The notes under the pieces were generated by a model. It was given only the letters and a program-made list of their open reading frames with translations. It was not told the origin of the DNA and searched no databases. Position numbers and translations under genes: made by a program. From Pseudomonadota bacterium (GTDB taxonomy: Bacteria > Pseudomonadota > Gammaproteobacteria > Burkholderiales > JAKAFK01), in the NCBI GenBank assembly GCA_021817985.1, contig JAKAFK010000032.1:1-38653 (forward strand): a stretch of DNA of 38,653 nt, read 5' to 3'. Below, in pieces: positions 1 through 9,623 of the stretch (position 1 is the stretch's first letter; each line of letters begins with the position of its first letter).

Positions 1-578
1 ACCGGGCCGAGCGCAATATCGCGGTGATGTTCATGATCGACATGAGCGGGTCGACCAAGGGCTGGATCAATGAGGCGGAGCGCGAAGCGCTGGTGCTGCT
101 GTGCGAGGCGCTGGAGACCCTGGGGGATCGTTACGCGATCTATGGTTTCTCCGGAACCACCCGCAAGCGTTGCGAGCTCTACCGCATCAAACGCCTCGAC
201 GAGCCATATAGCCAGGAAGTGCGGGCGCGCATCTCCGGCATTCGGCCGCAGGATTATACGCGCATGGGCTTCGCGATCCGCCATCTCACCGAGCTGCTGG
301 CGGCGACCGATGCGCGCACGAAACTCCTCGTCACGCTATCGGACGGCAAACCGGACGACTACTTCGATGGCTATCGAGGCGCATATGGGATCGAGGATAC
401 CCGGCAGGCATTGTTCGAGGCGCGCCGCAACGGCATTCACACCTTTTGCGTGACCATCGACCAAGAGGCGCAGGACTATCTCCCTCACATGTATGGCCGA
501 TCGAATTTCGTCCTGATCAACGAGGTGCGCCAACTGCCCCTCAAGGTGGCCGACATCTACCGGCGCCTCACGACCTAG
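1..578 (+). CDS. VWA-domain protein, CbbO/NorD type (5' partial)
   Basis: The frame is open from the first bases of the window (first full codon at base 3), so only the C-terminal VWA domain is present. The MIDAS metal-binding motif DxSxS is visible as DMSGS, and a LSDGKPDDY segment supplies a further MIDAS aspartate. The [13 protein letters not shown] and [10 protein letters not shown] stretches are typical of the CbbO/NorD family. These proteins work with a MoxR-type AAA+ ATPase (CbbQ/NorQ) to activate Rubisco or nitric oxide reductase. The partner gene would lie left of the window, so CbbO cannot be told from NorD here. Its TAG stop (576-578) overlaps the stop of recR on the other strand, so the two genes converge with no spacer. 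Confidence 0.85.
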   Translation, partial: RAERNIAVMFMIDMSGSTKGWINEAEREALVLLCEALETLGDRYAIYGFSGTTRKRCELYRIKRLDEPYSQEVRARISGIRPQDYTRMGFAIRHLTELLAATDARTKLLVTLSDGKPDDYFDGYRGAYGIEDTRQALFEARRNGIHTFCVTIDQEAQDYLPHMYGRSNFVLINEVRQLPLKVADIYRRLTT

Positions 579-1174
579 GGCAGTTCCCGCCTTTCCACGA
601 CGGCTTGCGCAAGCGTCCCGCTGTCGACGTGCTCGAGTTCCCCGCCCACCGGCAATCCCCGCGCGATGCGACTGACGCGCACGCCGCGCGAGCGCAGCAG
701 CTCGCCGATATAGTGGGCTGTCGCCTCGCCCTCCATCGTGAAGTTGGTGGCCAGGATCACCTCCTCCACCTCGCCGTCGAGCGCCCTTTTGAGCAGCTTG
801 TCGAGATGAATATCGCGGGCGCCGACGCCATCGAGGGGGGACAGGCGCCCCATCAGCACGAAATACATCCCGTTGTAGCACTGCGCCTGCTCCATCATCA
901 GGAGATCGGCCGGCATCTCAACCACGCAGAGCACGCGCGCATCGCGCCGTGGAGAGCCGCACAGCACGCAGACCTCCTGCTCCGTGAAGTTGTTGCATTT
1001 TTCGCAATGGCGCACCCGCGCCAACGCGTTGGACAGCGCCTGGGAAAGCCGCTGGGCGCCGCCCTGGTCGCGCTGCAGGAGGTGGTAGGCCATGCGCTGC
1101 GCGGATTTTGGGCCCACGCCAGGCAGGCAGCGCAACGCCTGCATCAGGTCTTCAAGGCTGGAGGGCATCTTCAT
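575..1174 (-). CDS. recR: Recombination mediator protein RecR
   Basis: RecR acts with RecF and RecO to load RecA on gapped DNA. The 199-aa product has the usual family length. It shows the N-terminal HhH region ([17 protein letters not shown]), a Cys4 zinc finger (CEKC...CVLC) and a Toprim domain starting at [13 protein letters not shown] and followed by [11 protein letters not shown] chose the ATG at 1174 because it gives the family N-terminus ([14 protein letters not shown]); another ATG lies two codons downstream and an 11-codon extension is possible upstream. It is the last gene of dnaX-ybaB-recR, 109 bp after ybaB, and overlaps the stop of the convergent VWA gene. Confidence 0.97.
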   Translation of the reverse strand: MKMPSSLEDLMQALRCLPGVGPKSAQRMAYHLLQRDQGGAQRLSQALSNALARVRHCEKCNNFTEQEVCVLCGSPRRDARVLCVVEMPADLLMMEQAQCYNGMYFVLMGRLSPLDGVGARDIHLDKLLKRALDGEVEEVILATNFTMEGEATAHYIGELLRSRGVRVSRIARGLPVGGELEHVDSGTLAQAVVERRELP

Positions 1175-1283
1175 GAAAGGTCGGGTGTGCTGTGTGGCGG
1201 GGCCCATGCAGGTGCCGCGGCCTCATCCCCGCGGCACGGGTGCAATGGGCCGCAGACGCATGCCGGCAGGGCACCCTGTGGCG

Positions 1284-1610
1284 CTAGAAGGGCATCTTGA
1301 ACCCGGGGGGCAGCCCCATGCCCGCGGTCAGGCCGCCCATTTTCTCCTGGACCGTCTGGGCGACCTTCCTGACCGCGTCATTCATCGCCGCCGCCACGAG
1401 GTCTTCGAGCATTTCCTTGTCTTCGGACAACAGGCTCTCGTCGATGCTCACGCGCCGAACGTCATGTTGGCAGGTCATCACCACCTTGACCATTCCTGCG
1501 CCGGCCTGGCCCTCGACCTCCACGCTGGCCAGCTGTTCCTGCATCTTCTGCATGTTTTCCTGCATCTGCTGGGCCTGTTTCATGAGGTTGCCCAAACCAC
1601 CCTTCAGCAT
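1284..1610 (-). CDS. ybaB: YbaB/EbfC family nucleoid-associated protein
   Basis: The 108-aa protein has the YbaB/EbfC layout: an N-terminal helix rich in Gln and Met ([19 protein letters not shown]), a central beta segment ([18 protein letters not shown]) and a C-terminal helix ([15 protein letters not shown]). Family members form tweezer-like dimers that bind DNA. The start codon is preceded by AAAGGAG at good spacing, and the gene overlaps the end of dnaX by 7 bp, which suggests translational coupling. The order dnaX-ybaB-recR is conserved in proteobacteria. Confidence 0.96.
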   Translation of the reverse strand: MLKGGLGNLMKQAQQMQENMQKMQEQLASVEVEGQAGAGMVKVVMTCQHDVRRVSIDESLLSEDKEMLEDLVAAAMNDAVRKVAQTVQEKMGGLTAGMGLPPGFKMPF

Positions 1611-3247
1611 GTCTGCTCTCCTTTGCCATCGGCCGACTTTGACGCGACCGGCTTGATCGTGGACTCAATCAGGCGTCCATCGAAATTCTCGACCAACTCG
1701 CGGACGAAGGGATCGCCCTGGATCGCCGCCGCGGCCTCTGCCTGGCGCTGTTCCTTCACTTTCTGCTCGATGCGCGCAGGAATCTCCCCGGTCACCGTCC
1801 CGACGGAGAACTCCACCTGCACACGGTCGCCGAGCTGCTCCCGGAGCGCGTTCAGCAAACGTTCCTGGTACGCCTTCTCGAGCAGGTGCTTATGCGCCTC
1901 CGGAACGCACAGCGCCAGACGCACTCCGTCGCTGCTTTTCAGTTCACAGTGCTGAGCCAGCATCTTGGCCATGCCGACCAATCTGAGTTTCGCAACCAGC
2001 GCATGCCATTCCGCCCCCGAGGGCAACAGGACATCGCCGTCCATCGCGTGTGCCGCCACGGTGGATGCGCGTTGCGCCCGTTCCGGCACTGCACGCACGG
2101 GGGCCGCGCTCGGCTCGTCCGGACGGCGTGCGTCGGCTCGACTCGCTCGCGGCACGCCACCTGTATCCGGGGCGAACGCCAACATCCGCAGCAAGGTCAT
2201 GGTAAACCCGGCGAATTCGTCCGGTGCCAGCCCCAGGTCGCGCCGCCCCAGCGCCGCGATCTGATAGTACAGCTGCACGGTCTCCGGCGAAAGCTGCTGG
2301 GCCAACGCGAGAACCTGGTCGCGCTCCGAGACGTCTTCGGCCAAGGCCTCCGGCACGACTTGTGCGAGGGCGATCTGATGCAAGAGCACGCCAAGTTCCT
2401 GCAAGGCCGCGTCAAAGGAGACATTGCGCGCGGCCATCTCATCGGCAAGGTCCAGCAAGGACTTCCCGTCCTGCGCGCCGAGGGCACGAAGCACATCAAA
2501 CAGGTAGCTCCCTGACGCCGTTCCCAGCATACCGCGCACGGCCGCTTCACTGACCTGTCCATTGCCATACGCGATGGCTTGGTCAAGCAGGCTCAGCGCA
2601 TCGCGCATGCTGCCCTGCGCGCCCCGCGCCAACAATGGCAAAGCGGCGTTGTCGCATGCCACGCCCTCGGCGCGGAGAATGTGCTCCAAATGCCCGACAA
2701 TCAGTGCGGGAGGCAAATGCTTCAGGCCAAATTGCAGGCATCGCGACAGGACCGTCACGGGAATCTTCTGCGGATCGGTCGTTGCGAGAATGAATTTGAC
2801 GTGTTCCGGGGGCTCCTCCAAGGTTTTGAGCATGGAATTGAAGGCCGCCTTGGACAGCATATGCACTTCGTCGATGATGTATACCTTGAAGCGGCCGGTG
2901 GTCGGCGCATACTGGGCGTTGTCCAAGACTTCCCGCATGCTGTCGACGCCCGTATTGGACGCGGCGTCGAGCTCGAGGAGATCCACGAAGCGCCCATCAT
3001 CGATCTCGCGGCACGCCGCGCAGGTCCCGCAGGGCGTGGCCGTGATGCCGGTTTCGCAGTTGAGCGATTTTGCGAGGATGCGCGCGATCGTGGTCTTGCC
3101 GACCCCCCGCGTGCCGGTAAACAAGTAGGCATGATGCAAGGTCTGCCGTTCCAGCGCGTGCGTGAGCGCCCGGACGACGTGCTCTTGCCCCGCGAGATCG
3201 GCAAACCGCCGGGGCCTCCACTTTCTCGCGAGCGCTTGATAACTCAT
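1604..3247 (-). CDS. dnaX: DNA polymerase III subunit tau/gamma
   Basis: DnaX is the clamp-loader ATPase of the replisome. From the ATG at 3247 the protein has 547 aa and begins [15 protein letters not shown], the canonical N-terminus; the frame stays open upstream but that part is not family-like. The Walker A motif GTRGVGKT is near residue 45, followed by a four-Cys zinc module (C...CGTCAAC), Walker B/DExH ([14 protein letters not shown]) and sensor 1 with the SRC arginine finger ([16 protein letters not shown]). A long C-terminal region after about residue 370 matches the tau-specific domains. I saw no A-AAA-AAG slippery site of the E. coli kind, so a gamma form by frameshifting is not supported. 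The SRP RNA gene ends 38 bp upstream on the same strand. Confidence 0.96.
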   Translation of the reverse strand: MSYQALARKWRPRRFADLAGQEHVVRALTHALERQTLHHAYLFTGTRGVGKTTIARILAKSLNCETGITATPCGTCAACREIDDGRFVDLLELDAASNTGVDSMREVLDNAQYAPTTGRFKVYIIDEVHMLSKAAFNSMLKTLEEPPEHVKFILATTDPQKIPVTVLSRCLQFGLKHLPPALIVGHLEHILRAEGVACDNAALPLLARGAQGSMRDALSLLDQAIAYGNGQVSEAAVRGMLGTASGSYLFDVLRALGAQDGKSLLDLADEMAARNVSFDAALQELGVLLHQIALAQVVPEALAEDVSERDQVLALAQQLSPETVQLYYQIAALGRRDLGLAPDEFAGFTMTLLRMLAFAPDTGGVPRASRADARRPDEPSAAPVRAVPERAQRASTVAAHAMDGDVLLPSGAEWHALVAKLRLVGMAKMLAQHCELKSSDGVRLALCVPEAHKHLLEKAYQERLLNALREQLGDRVQVEFSVGTVTGEIPARIEQKVKEQRQAEAAAAIQGDPFVRELVENFDGRLIESTIKPVASKSADGKGEQTC

Positions 3248-3285
3248 CTGGGATTCCGCAAGAGCATCCTTGATGGGATAAGGGT

Positions 3286-3381
3286 GGCGAGCCCAACCCC
3301 CGGCACTTGCGGTAAGTAGCTGTGGCTGCTTCCTTCCGGACCTGACCAGGTTCACCACGCCGCAATGCGGGGAGGCCCGCC
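3286..3381 (-). ncRNA. ffs: Signal recognition particle RNA (4.5S type)
   Basis: On the minus strand the universally conserved SRP domain IV is present: CAGGTCCGGAAGGAAGCAGC, with the GGAA tetraloop and the asymmetric loop. The flanks pair into one long hairpin: the 5' segment GGCGGGCCTCCCCGCATTG pairs with the 3' segment containing CCGGGGGTTGGGCTCGCC. The pairing sets the ends at about 3381 and 3286 (96 nt). A small bacterial SRP RNA next to dnaX is a common arrangement. The exact mature ends are inferred from pairing. Confidence 0.95.
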
Positions 3382-3798
3382 ATTGACTCTAAGCATCGCG
3401 CTGCCGTCCCGATCACGCGCAACCCGCGCGATCGGCTGCCGTCTCCCAGCAGCGCTTCACCAATCTGTAGAAGGACTTATTTTACTGGGACTCGACACCA
3501 AAGTCACCCGCAATTTGCGGCTGCACGGACAATGCAGAGAACGCTGTCCGGGACGAGGCCTGATCCCTTCCATCGATCATGGGCTTCGCACACGTCCCTT
3601 CAATGCATTTCTGGCGGGATGGGCCGAGATTCGGCAAACGAAAGGATGGCGGCAGAAATTTTTGCGCGCCGTCGCCCGCCTTGCGCTGCGAAGCCCGCAA
3701 AGCAAGCCCGGAAATGTGCGAAAATAGTCGCCACGGAACTCCTGGGCCGGAAAACACTCCCTCGCGCATGACCAATCGTATACGACCGATCTTATTCC
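3382..3798. other. Intergenic region between SRP RNA and the zeta-like gene
   Basis: I see no convincing coding sequence here; short open frames exist in several phases but lack ribosome binding sites and family features. The region must carry the promoters of ffs (leftward) and of the kinase gene (rightward), but I found no strong -35/-10 pair. A perfect 10-bp palindrome TCGTATACGA lies at 3776-3785, just ahead of the kinase start. Confidence 0.5.
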
Positions 3799-4698
3799 AT
3801 GGGCCTCTCGATCGAACAGCTTTTGCCGAAATCTCTCAACGAAGAACTCAAGAACACGCTGCTTGATCTCGAGCTTCGGGCGGCAAGCGCGACTGACGCG
3901 GACGCCGTCGATTTCATGGAGAACATCGCGTCTCAGAATGAGGCTGCGGCCATCCGTGAAGTGCTTGCCCGCGTTGAAGCGGCTTTTGTCACTTCGATCA
4001 ACGAACATGAAAGCAAGTCGAACCCGGACGCCTGCATCATTACGGGCGTTCCTGGGTCGGGAAAGAGTTTTCTCTCGCACGATCTCGTCGAAAACACAGG
4101 CCACGTCTATATCTGCGGAGACGAGATCAAGAAATCCTTCATTCGTGAAATAAAAAATCATTCGCTACTCGCCAAGAATGCGCGCCTCACGGATGCGATC
4201 TTCTTGCACCGACTGACCTCTCCGATCAACTGGTGCCTGTACGATTATGCGGTCTGGCACCACAAGGACATCGTCGTGGAGATGATCGGAAGCGATTCGA
4301 AGCTTGATGCGCAGATGATCTTTGCGCTCGCGAAGACCCATAAGGTGTCGCTTTTCCATGTGGCGACCCGCATCGAAAACTCGATTGAGAATGCGATTTC
4401 CCGCTACTTCGATCCTGCGAACGCGGATTATGGGCGCTACATCTCGCTCGTGGATATTGCCGAAAATCACAGCAAAATCATCAAGGCATTCAATGAAACC
4501 GTGTGGACGCTTGCGCTGAATGGGCTCGATTGCCAGGTCACGGTTTTCGACAACTCGGAGCGCAGGATGGTGTCGATTTTCGACGCGAAAATCGCTCGGA
4601 ATTCCTTGCCGGACCTATCAGACTTTACGCGCGCCGTGAGACAGATGGACGATCGTTTCAAAGACAGCCGAACCGAAGCGCCCGATTGTTCTTTATAG
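3799..4698 (+). CDS. Zeta-toxin-like P-loop kinase
   Basis: The 299-aa protein has an N-terminal helical part of about 75 residues, then a Walker A motif GVPGSGKS at residues 83-90. GDEIKKSF follows, placed like the substrate-binding segment of zeta-type kinases. A second block (MIGSDSKLDAQMIFALAKTHK then HVATRIENSIENAISRYF) resembles the part of zeta toxins that carries conserved arginines. Zeta toxins phosphorylate UDP-N-acetylglucosamine; whether this one does is unknown. No antitoxin-like ORF is visible on either side. Codon use is richer in A/T than in its neighbours (for example the stretch coding REIKNHSLLAKN), which suggests horizontal gain. There is no Shine-Dalgarno before the ATG. 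It may be an orphan toxin or a housekeeping kinase of the same fold. Confidence 0.65.
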   Translation: MGLSIEQLLPKSLNEELKNTLLDLELRAASATDADAVDFMENIASQNEAAAIREVLARVEAAFVTSINEHESKSNPDACIITGVPGSGKSFLSHDLVENTGHVYICGDEIKKSFIREIKNHSLLAKNARLTDAIFLHRLTSPINWCLYDYAVWHHKDIVVEMIGSDSKLDAQMIFALAKTHKVSLFHVATRIENSIENAISRYFDPANADYGRYISLVDIAENHSKIIKAFNETVWTLALNGLDCQVTVFDNSERRMVSIFDAKIARNSLPDLSDFTRAVRQMDDRFKDSRTEAPDCSL

Positions 4699-5734
4699 CC
4701 TCGACCGAGCCGCCGGGCGCGCACAAGGGAACATCGGCGGCCGGGCGAAATGCCACTGCCACAACGCCTTCCTCCGATGACATTCAGACACTCGGCACCC
4801 ACCGCGCCACGTTCCTGCCATTGCACTTCATCTTGCGCCCAAGGCCGCATCCGTAGACGGCTCCGAAAGCCGCGGTGCGGTCAGCGCCAACGAACCCCGG
4901 ATGACCTGCGCCCGTTCGCCTGAGTGCCCCCTCCGGCCACAGCGGATGGGGTTCCCATTCGCCCCCGAGAGTCGGTCGAATCGCCCAAGATTTCTCCAAC
5001 AACAGTGCTCCCGCAACTGAAGCGGCCGCGAGCATAGTCGGTTGCGTCATGCCCCGAAGCGTCAGGCCGGCTTTATTGGCTGGCTCACGCCGTACCCCTC
5101 GCCGTGCGGCCGCAAATGCGCCTGTCGGCTTGTCAGATCCCGCAGCAAGTGACCATGCGTTTACCCCAAGAGACGGGCGCATGCGCCACAGGCGCAAGGC
5201 AAGCCCGCCCCAACCGCCGCTGCGGGCGGTCCATGATGCCCCCAGGCTCGCCTTAGCGCCTGGATGAGCGGAAAAACATGTTCACCCGACAACGGATCCA
5301 GCAGCCTGCTCCGAAACCCTTGTACGATGGCGTCTGGCCGTGATAAAAGCCTACTGGGAGTCATAAAGAGCCCCCTAACCCTCACGGGCACGCCGGGAAC
5401 ACGGCTCGACGACAGGCAACAAGAACAGGGAAAGGACGAGGGGCCACCGCCTAGATCGAGCGCTTTTTTTCAGAAGAACATGTCGAGCGACTGATTGGGC
5501 AGCGGGCGGATAGGGACTCGGGTCAGACCCGGCGAGGAAACAGCCGATCGATCTTTGCCAAAGACTTGAGGCCTGCGGGCCGACTGCGGCGTTACGGCTC
5601 CGCCCGAGGCCACGCGGGGCTTTGGGTTCGTGTCCCACGACACGTTCTTTGGTCATCGCTCTCGGGGGGCTGATCGTCTAAACAGGGGCGAAAGGCGCCT
5701 CCGAAAGCTGGCTCTTAGCAGAAAGGGGAAAAGA
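4699..5734. other. Long region without a convincing gene; possible structured leader at its end
   Basis: About 1 kb carries only weak open frames, on both strands, with no family signature. Near the right side several hairpins can be drawn: CGGGT/ACCCG around 5518-5530, and CGTGTC-CCAC-GACACG around 5628-5643 followed by a short T-rich stretch. The second could be a weak terminator or part of the leader of the gene at 5735. I could not match the region to a known riboswitch. Confidence 0.4.
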
Positions 5735-6499
5735 ATGCCTGGACTACGATTGGGTTGTGCTCGTCGGAAAATCGCATACCTATGGGCAGCCACACTCATC
5801 CTGCCCGTGGTCGCGGCAGTTTTTCTGCCGTTCGGCATCGCCGAGGCGCAGTTCGGCGCGGCGACCAGTGCCGGCGTGGACTCCACGCTACGCTCAGCAC
5901 AAGAGCGCGTCGGCATGGATGCCCTGACGCGCCATGGCTCTGGAACACAGGGCGGATGCACGCCAGTGCCTCCCGGGTGGACCGCGCTGAGCGTTGTTGT
6001 TAATTTTCCTTCGGCGTATGGCGGCTATTCGGGTTGGGTCAATTCTGCTGAACTGGTTCCCGTGGGACAAGCCATCGGTTCATTTGTCAACGGCGGGCCA
6101 CAACCCCAAGGAACCCTGGTTCGCCCGGCGTGGCGGGCAAGTGCCTCTGCCATCCAGACTGACTTGTGCGCGCCCGCCGGGCGGAAATACTGGCTTGTCG
6201 TAGATTCCGGACAGGCGAGGGTCCTGATCGGTGAACTGACCGTCGGGGCGGCGCCAGGACCGTACCGACTGGTTGGCAAAGCCCCTCCGCTTGGAACCCA
6301 GACACACAGAGCGCAACCGCTTTCGAGTCCGCCGGCGCTACGCCAAAATGCGGGCGTCCACCCCCCGATGGGGAAGCGATGCAACTCTGACATACCCGCC
6401 TATGCTCAGCGCGGCTGCGTGGCGGACAACCCACCGCCCTCCCGCAGGCGTGAGTGCAACCCAGACATTCCCCGATACAGCCAGCCGGGTTGCCAATAG
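5735..6499 (+). CDS. Secreted protein with duplicated Cys motif, unknown function
   Basis: Translation from ATG 5735, preceded by an AAAGGGGAAAAG ribosome site, gives 254 aa. The N-terminus is a clear signal peptide: basic residues (GCARRKIAY), a hydrophobic core (LWAATLILPVVAAVFLPFGI) and cleavage after AEA. The mature part has one candidate domain with Trp/Tyr-rich strands (PPGWTALSVVVNFPSAYGGYSGWV; GRKYWLVVDSGQARVLIGELTV). A C-terminal tail repeats the motif CNxDIPxYxQxGC twice, separated by a Pro/Arg linker. Four or more cysteines suggest disulfides outside the cytoplasm. I do not recognise the family. The frame is open farther upstream but those codons lack a ribosome site. Confidence 0.65.
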   Translation: MPGLRLGCARRKIAYLWAATLILPVVAAVFLPFGIAEAQFGAATSAGVDSTLRSAQERVGMDALTRHGSGTQGGCTPVPPGWTALSVVVNFPSAYGGYSGWVNSAELVPVGQAIGSFVNGGPQPQGTLVRPAWRASASAIQTDLCAPAGRKYWLVVDSGQARVLIGELTVGAAPGPYRLVGKAPPLGTQTHRAQPLSSPPALRQNAGVHPPMGKRCNSDIPAYAQRGCVADNPPPSRRRECNPDIPRYSQPGCQ

Positions 6500-7148
6500 A
6501 AGAATCGGTTGTTCCCGGGGCATGCCCCTGCCGCATGCGGGGGACGCCTCCCGGGGCAGCACAAGGGTCACCCTTGCGCGCGAACGCCGCGTGAGTCAGG
6601 CCGTAATGGGCTTGGCGCATGGCCGCGAGCTTAGGACGGAGAGGACGACCGCCCCCCGCTTCGCCGATCATCGCCATCTAATCCGGGCAATCTCGCAGTC
6701 ACGACGGCAGCGCATTGCACCGGTTTCCGGGGTCGCGCCAACTTGAGCCGGAAACAGGGGGCCCTTCGTCGGCACTGCCTTCCTTGATGTTCATCTTTTC
6801 GCCCCGCCCTCGGCACTGCGCGTGTACTGCCTCGCCTGCAGGCGCGCACAAAGACTCCGGGAATGCCCATACCCCGGCTTCCGCAGGGGTTCCATGCTGC
6901 CGTGCGTAGACATTGACCCGCTGGTCACCCGACCTCTGCCGAGCCCATGGGGTCTGGCCCCTGCCCCCCGGAGCCAAGGCGCATCGCCTGCCCAAGGCGC
7001 GACGTCGGTCAGTGAACGTCACAGATGAGATATCCTGCAAAGAGGAAGTACGCTTCTCAGAACGGCCGGCGGCATGCGACAAGATTCGTGCGAATGCAAC
7101 GGCTGCGCTGATGGAAGGCGCTCCTCATCACCATGCGGAGGACCCACC
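6500..7148. other. Intergenic region, no clear gene
   Basis: Open frames here are short and conflict between strands, and none has a ribosome site with a recognisable product. A GC-rich inverted repeat built on CCCGGGG and CCCCTGCCGCATGCGGGGG (about 6515-6560) lies soon after the secreted-protein gene. It could act as a transcription stop or as an mRNA end, though no T-run follows. Confidence 0.4.
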
Positions 7149-7505
7149 ATGACAACGACGCTCGATACTCTCCTTGCGATTGAAGGCGTGACGCTTGCGT
7201 TCGAGGCGACGCCCACCGGAGGACTTCGCGACATCCGGTCCAAGCAGCCCATCGCTACGGAGGAAGGCGAACTCATCGCCCAGTTTTGCGCCAGCATCAC
7301 CATGAACTTTCGTGTTCTGGCGCAGACATTCAGCAAGCTGAGCGGGCAAAGCTGGGTGCCGCCAGAAGGATGGGCCTATACCAACGGCCGATGGACCGTC
7401 GCCGTGGGCGGAAAGGGTTATCGGGGCGTATTCATCGATACGGACAAGGCGGACTTCAACGTCCTGTTCGAACAGCTGGTCGGCATTTCCCGGCCCGCCG
7501 GATGA
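7149..7505 (+). CDS. DUF2173 family protein (Roadblock/LC7-like fold)
   Basis: The ATG at 7149 follows a strong GGAGG site (7138-7142) and gives a 118-aa protein. It has the family features: an LDTLLAIEGVTLAFEATPTGGL start, a central MNFRVLAQTFSKLSGQSW helix, the PPEGWAYTNGRWTVAVGG segment, and the terminal DTDKADFNVLFEQL motif. DUF2173 proteins are small cytoplasmic proteins of unknown role, often present in sulfur- and iron-oxidising chemolithotrophs. The gene stands alone. A minimal hairpin (AAGGC-tga-GCCTT) follows its stop and may be a weak terminator. Confidence 0.85.
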   Translation: MTTTLDTLLAIEGVTLAFEATPTGGLRDIRSKQPIATEEGELIAQFCASITMNFRVLAQTFSKLSGQSWVPPEGWAYTNGRWTVAVGGKGYRGVFIDTDKADFNVLFEQLVGISRPAG

Positions 7506-8108
7506 AAAGGCTGAGCCTTGCCTTTCACCCGGACGGTTTCTGTGGCGAGCACAATCCAAATACCCCAGGAGAAAGGGTTTCCGCCAACGTCCGAAGGTCC
7601 TCTCCTTCCGGCGATCCCCCACCGGAGCCTCGCAGTTCCGCCGGCGCTGTGCATCATCCGGCGCTTGTTACGTAGGCGTTCCTTGGTGCCAATCCGCAAT
7701 CGTGCGACACGAAGCAAGTTCGCACGCAGCATTTGAATTGGGCATACCGGGATCACGGGAAAACCGCGCCGGTCCGGCCATTCCGACGATAGATGACAAC
7801 CCTAACCGGACTCAATTGTCCCTATTATGCCAAAATGCGACGTTGCATCGCCCTATCTGTGTTATTTGGCGCATACAGCAGGCGCACATTGGGCTACGAT
7901 GCCGCTAACTGCCTCAGTTCTGACAGCAGTCCGAGATAGGGAGATGGAAGTATTAGAATATCAGTATAACTGCTATCCGGTTAAATTTGTGGCCATGACC
8001 TGAATTTCTGATTGACGCGGCGTTCGTGGCGACCAGGGGGTGTCGATTTGAAATTGAACATCGGTCTGCGATTCGGGCAACCTTCCGGGATTTGTTCCGG
8101 AGGGCGGC
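7506..8108. other. Intergenic region, no clear gene
   Basis: About 600 bp without a supported gene. The part from about 7920 to 8010 is richer in A/T than its surroundings and may hold the promoter of the following unit, but I could not assign a convincing -35/-10 pair. Confidence 0.4.
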
Positions 8109-8465
8109 ATGAACACGGGCAAAACGCCGTTCGCGCAACGCCTGACCGCTCAGGCGCGCGCGCTCTATCTTGGCGAGGACCTTGGGCTGGAAAAGGCGGC
8201 CGTAAAGATCCACACGTCGCTGGACTTGCGGGGCAACATTTTCGAGCGGCTTCATACGCTGCGCCTCGCGGGGGCGTTCTTTATCACGCGTGCCCCATCC
8301 AATCTCAGCGCGCACACCCTATTCGAGAAAATGCCGGTCCAACAAGCGCTTGCCGGAATCGAATGCAGTCCGGAAGAGCGCACGGAATGCAACCCCTTGC
8401 AGTTGTTCTATGGCGCGCGCTCACTCATACACGAAGGAGGACGACAGGAATTTGAGATCGGTTGA
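8109..8465 (+). CDS. Hypothetical protein upstream of the first RpoS-like gene
   Basis: The 118-aa frame starts at an ATG preceded by GGAGGGCGGC, a good ribosome site. Codon choice looks coding in the first half, and the product has an ordinary soluble composition (GLEKAAVKIHTSLDLRGNIFERLHTLRLAGAFF). There is no signal peptide or membrane segment and I recognise no domain. It ends 92 bp before rpoS-like gene 1 on the same strand, with a stable hairpin between them, so the two may share a transcript. It may instead be a chance frame; a shorter overlapping frame exists on the other strand. Confidence 0.5.
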   Translation: MNTGKTPFAQRLTAQARALYLGEDLGLEKAAVKIHTSLDLRGNIFERLHTLRLAGAFFITRAPSNLSAHTLFEKMPVQQALAGIECSPEERTECNPLQLFYGARSLIHEGGRQEFEIG

Positions 8466-8470
8466 AGGTG

Positions 8471-8508
8471 CCGGATCGTTCCGCAGTGGACAGCGGAACC
8501 CGCACCGG
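8471..8508 (+). promoter_or_regulatory. Stem-loop in the leader of rpoS-like gene 1
   Basis: A perfect 7-bp stem GTTCCGC/GCGGAAC (8478-8484 with 8493-8499) with an 8-nt loop is framed by outer CCGG/CCGG pairs (8471-8474 with 8505-8508). It lies 50 nt ahead of the sigma-factor start. No T-run follows, so it is more likely an mRNA leader structure than a terminator. Structured leaders that control translation are known for rpoS in enterobacteria; the same role here is inference. Confidence 0.45.
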
Positions 8509-8557
8509 CTTCATGTCCTGAGATAAATGATCCACAGCCAATAAAAAGGAGATAGCC

Positions 8558-9487
8558 ATGGACAGTCTTGATGACGCCGTATACGAGGGCGCCGTTGCTG
8601 AGATCGAACCGACCTTCTTCGACACCGCGCACGATGAGGAAGAGACGCTGCAAGACCTGCGCGGCGACATCACCCAGCTATACTTGAACGAGATCGGCCG
8701 CAACGAGGTGCTTTCCGGTGAAAGGGAGCGCTCCCTCACCCGATTGGCGCAAAAAGGGGATCCCGCGGCGCGCCGGCAGATGATCGAGCACAACCTTCGC
8801 CTGGTCGTCAACATCGCCAAGCGCTATATCAATCGGGACCTCCCCTTCCTGGATCTGATTGAAGAAGGGAACCTGGGTCTCATGCACGCCCTCGACAAAT
8901 TCGATCCGGAGCGCGGTTTCCGGTTCTCCACGTACGCCTCATGGTGGATTCGCCAGAACATCGAGCGGGCGATCATGAACCAGTCGCGAACCATCCGGCT
9001 GCCCGTCCACGTACTCCGCAGGATGAACACCTACCTTCGCGCCTTCCGGGAACTACAAGTCGCCAGCGGCGAGGAGCCCAACCTGGTCCAAGTCGCCCGA
9101 CAGCTCAATGAGCCTATTGAGCGGGTCCGCGGGATTCTCGATCTGAACGAACGGATCGAGTCGCTGGACGCGCCATTGGATTCCGACTCGTCGAGCACCC
9201 TCGGCGAATGCCTCGCCGATGAGGAAACGCCGCAACCGCACGATCGCCTGCATCAGGCATCCCTCGAATCCCTGATCGCCGAGTGGCTTTCCGCCTTGAA
9301 TGAGAAGCAACGGACGGTCATCTGCGGATCGTATGGGCTGGGAGGTGCGGAAGCCAAGAATGCGTCGGAACTGGCTGCTGACTTGAAGGTGACGCGCGAA
9401 AGAGTACGCCAGATTCATCTGGATGCGCTCAAGAAGCTGCGCGCCATACTGGGAGACAGCAACATCTCCAAGACGATGCTCTACTGA
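8558..9487 (+). CDS. RpoS-type sigma factor, paralogue 1
   Basis: The 309-aa group 2 sigma-70 factor would direct RNA polymerase to general-stress promoters. Region 1.2 begins at [13 protein letters not shown] (residue 37). Region 2 is almost unchanged from Rpo[44 protein letters not shown], then [19 protein letters not shown], the -10 reading part. Region 4.2 is [32 protein letters not shown] lies at ideal spacing from the ATG. It aligns without gaps to the second sigma factor at 17647; by hand count 168 of 309 residues are identical. The divergence is in the N-terminus, residues 151-190 and around 261-270, so promoter choice may differ between the two. Which one is the true RpoS is unclear; paralogue 2 looks closer to the standard region 4.2. 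Confidence 0.92.
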   Translation: MDSLDDAVYEGAVAEIEPTFFDTAHDEEETLQDLRGDITQLYLNEIGRNEVLSGERERSLTRLAQKGDPAARRQMIEHNLRLVVNIAKRYINRDLPFLDLIEEGNLGLMHALDKFDPERGFRFSTYASWWIRQNIERAIMNQSRTIRLPVHVLRRMNTYLRAFRELQVASGEEPNLVQVARQLNEPIERVRGILDLNERIESLDAPLDSDSSSTLGECLADEETPQPHDRLHQASLESLIAEWLSALNEKQRTVICGSYGLGGAEAKNASELAADLKVTRERVRQIHLDALKKLRAILGDSNISKTMLY

Positions 9488-9623
9488 TCCTTCCGCGTCG
9501 TCCATCCCAGACGCATCGCGTCCAGCCCTGGGGCCCGGGTGGGGGCGCGCCACCGGGATCAAGCGGACCGCATGCTGATTTCGCCTTGCAGATCCGACGG
9601 TACATATGGGTGTGGAGCTCCGT

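Noticed and set aside
1604-2300. Programmed frameshift in dnaX for a gamma subunit
   Set aside because: No A-AAA-AAG slippery heptamer was seen in the region where E. coli has it.
3248-3358. N-terminal extension of DnaX
   Set aside because: The extension reads into the SRP RNA gene and is not conserved; the [12 protein letters not shown] start is standard.
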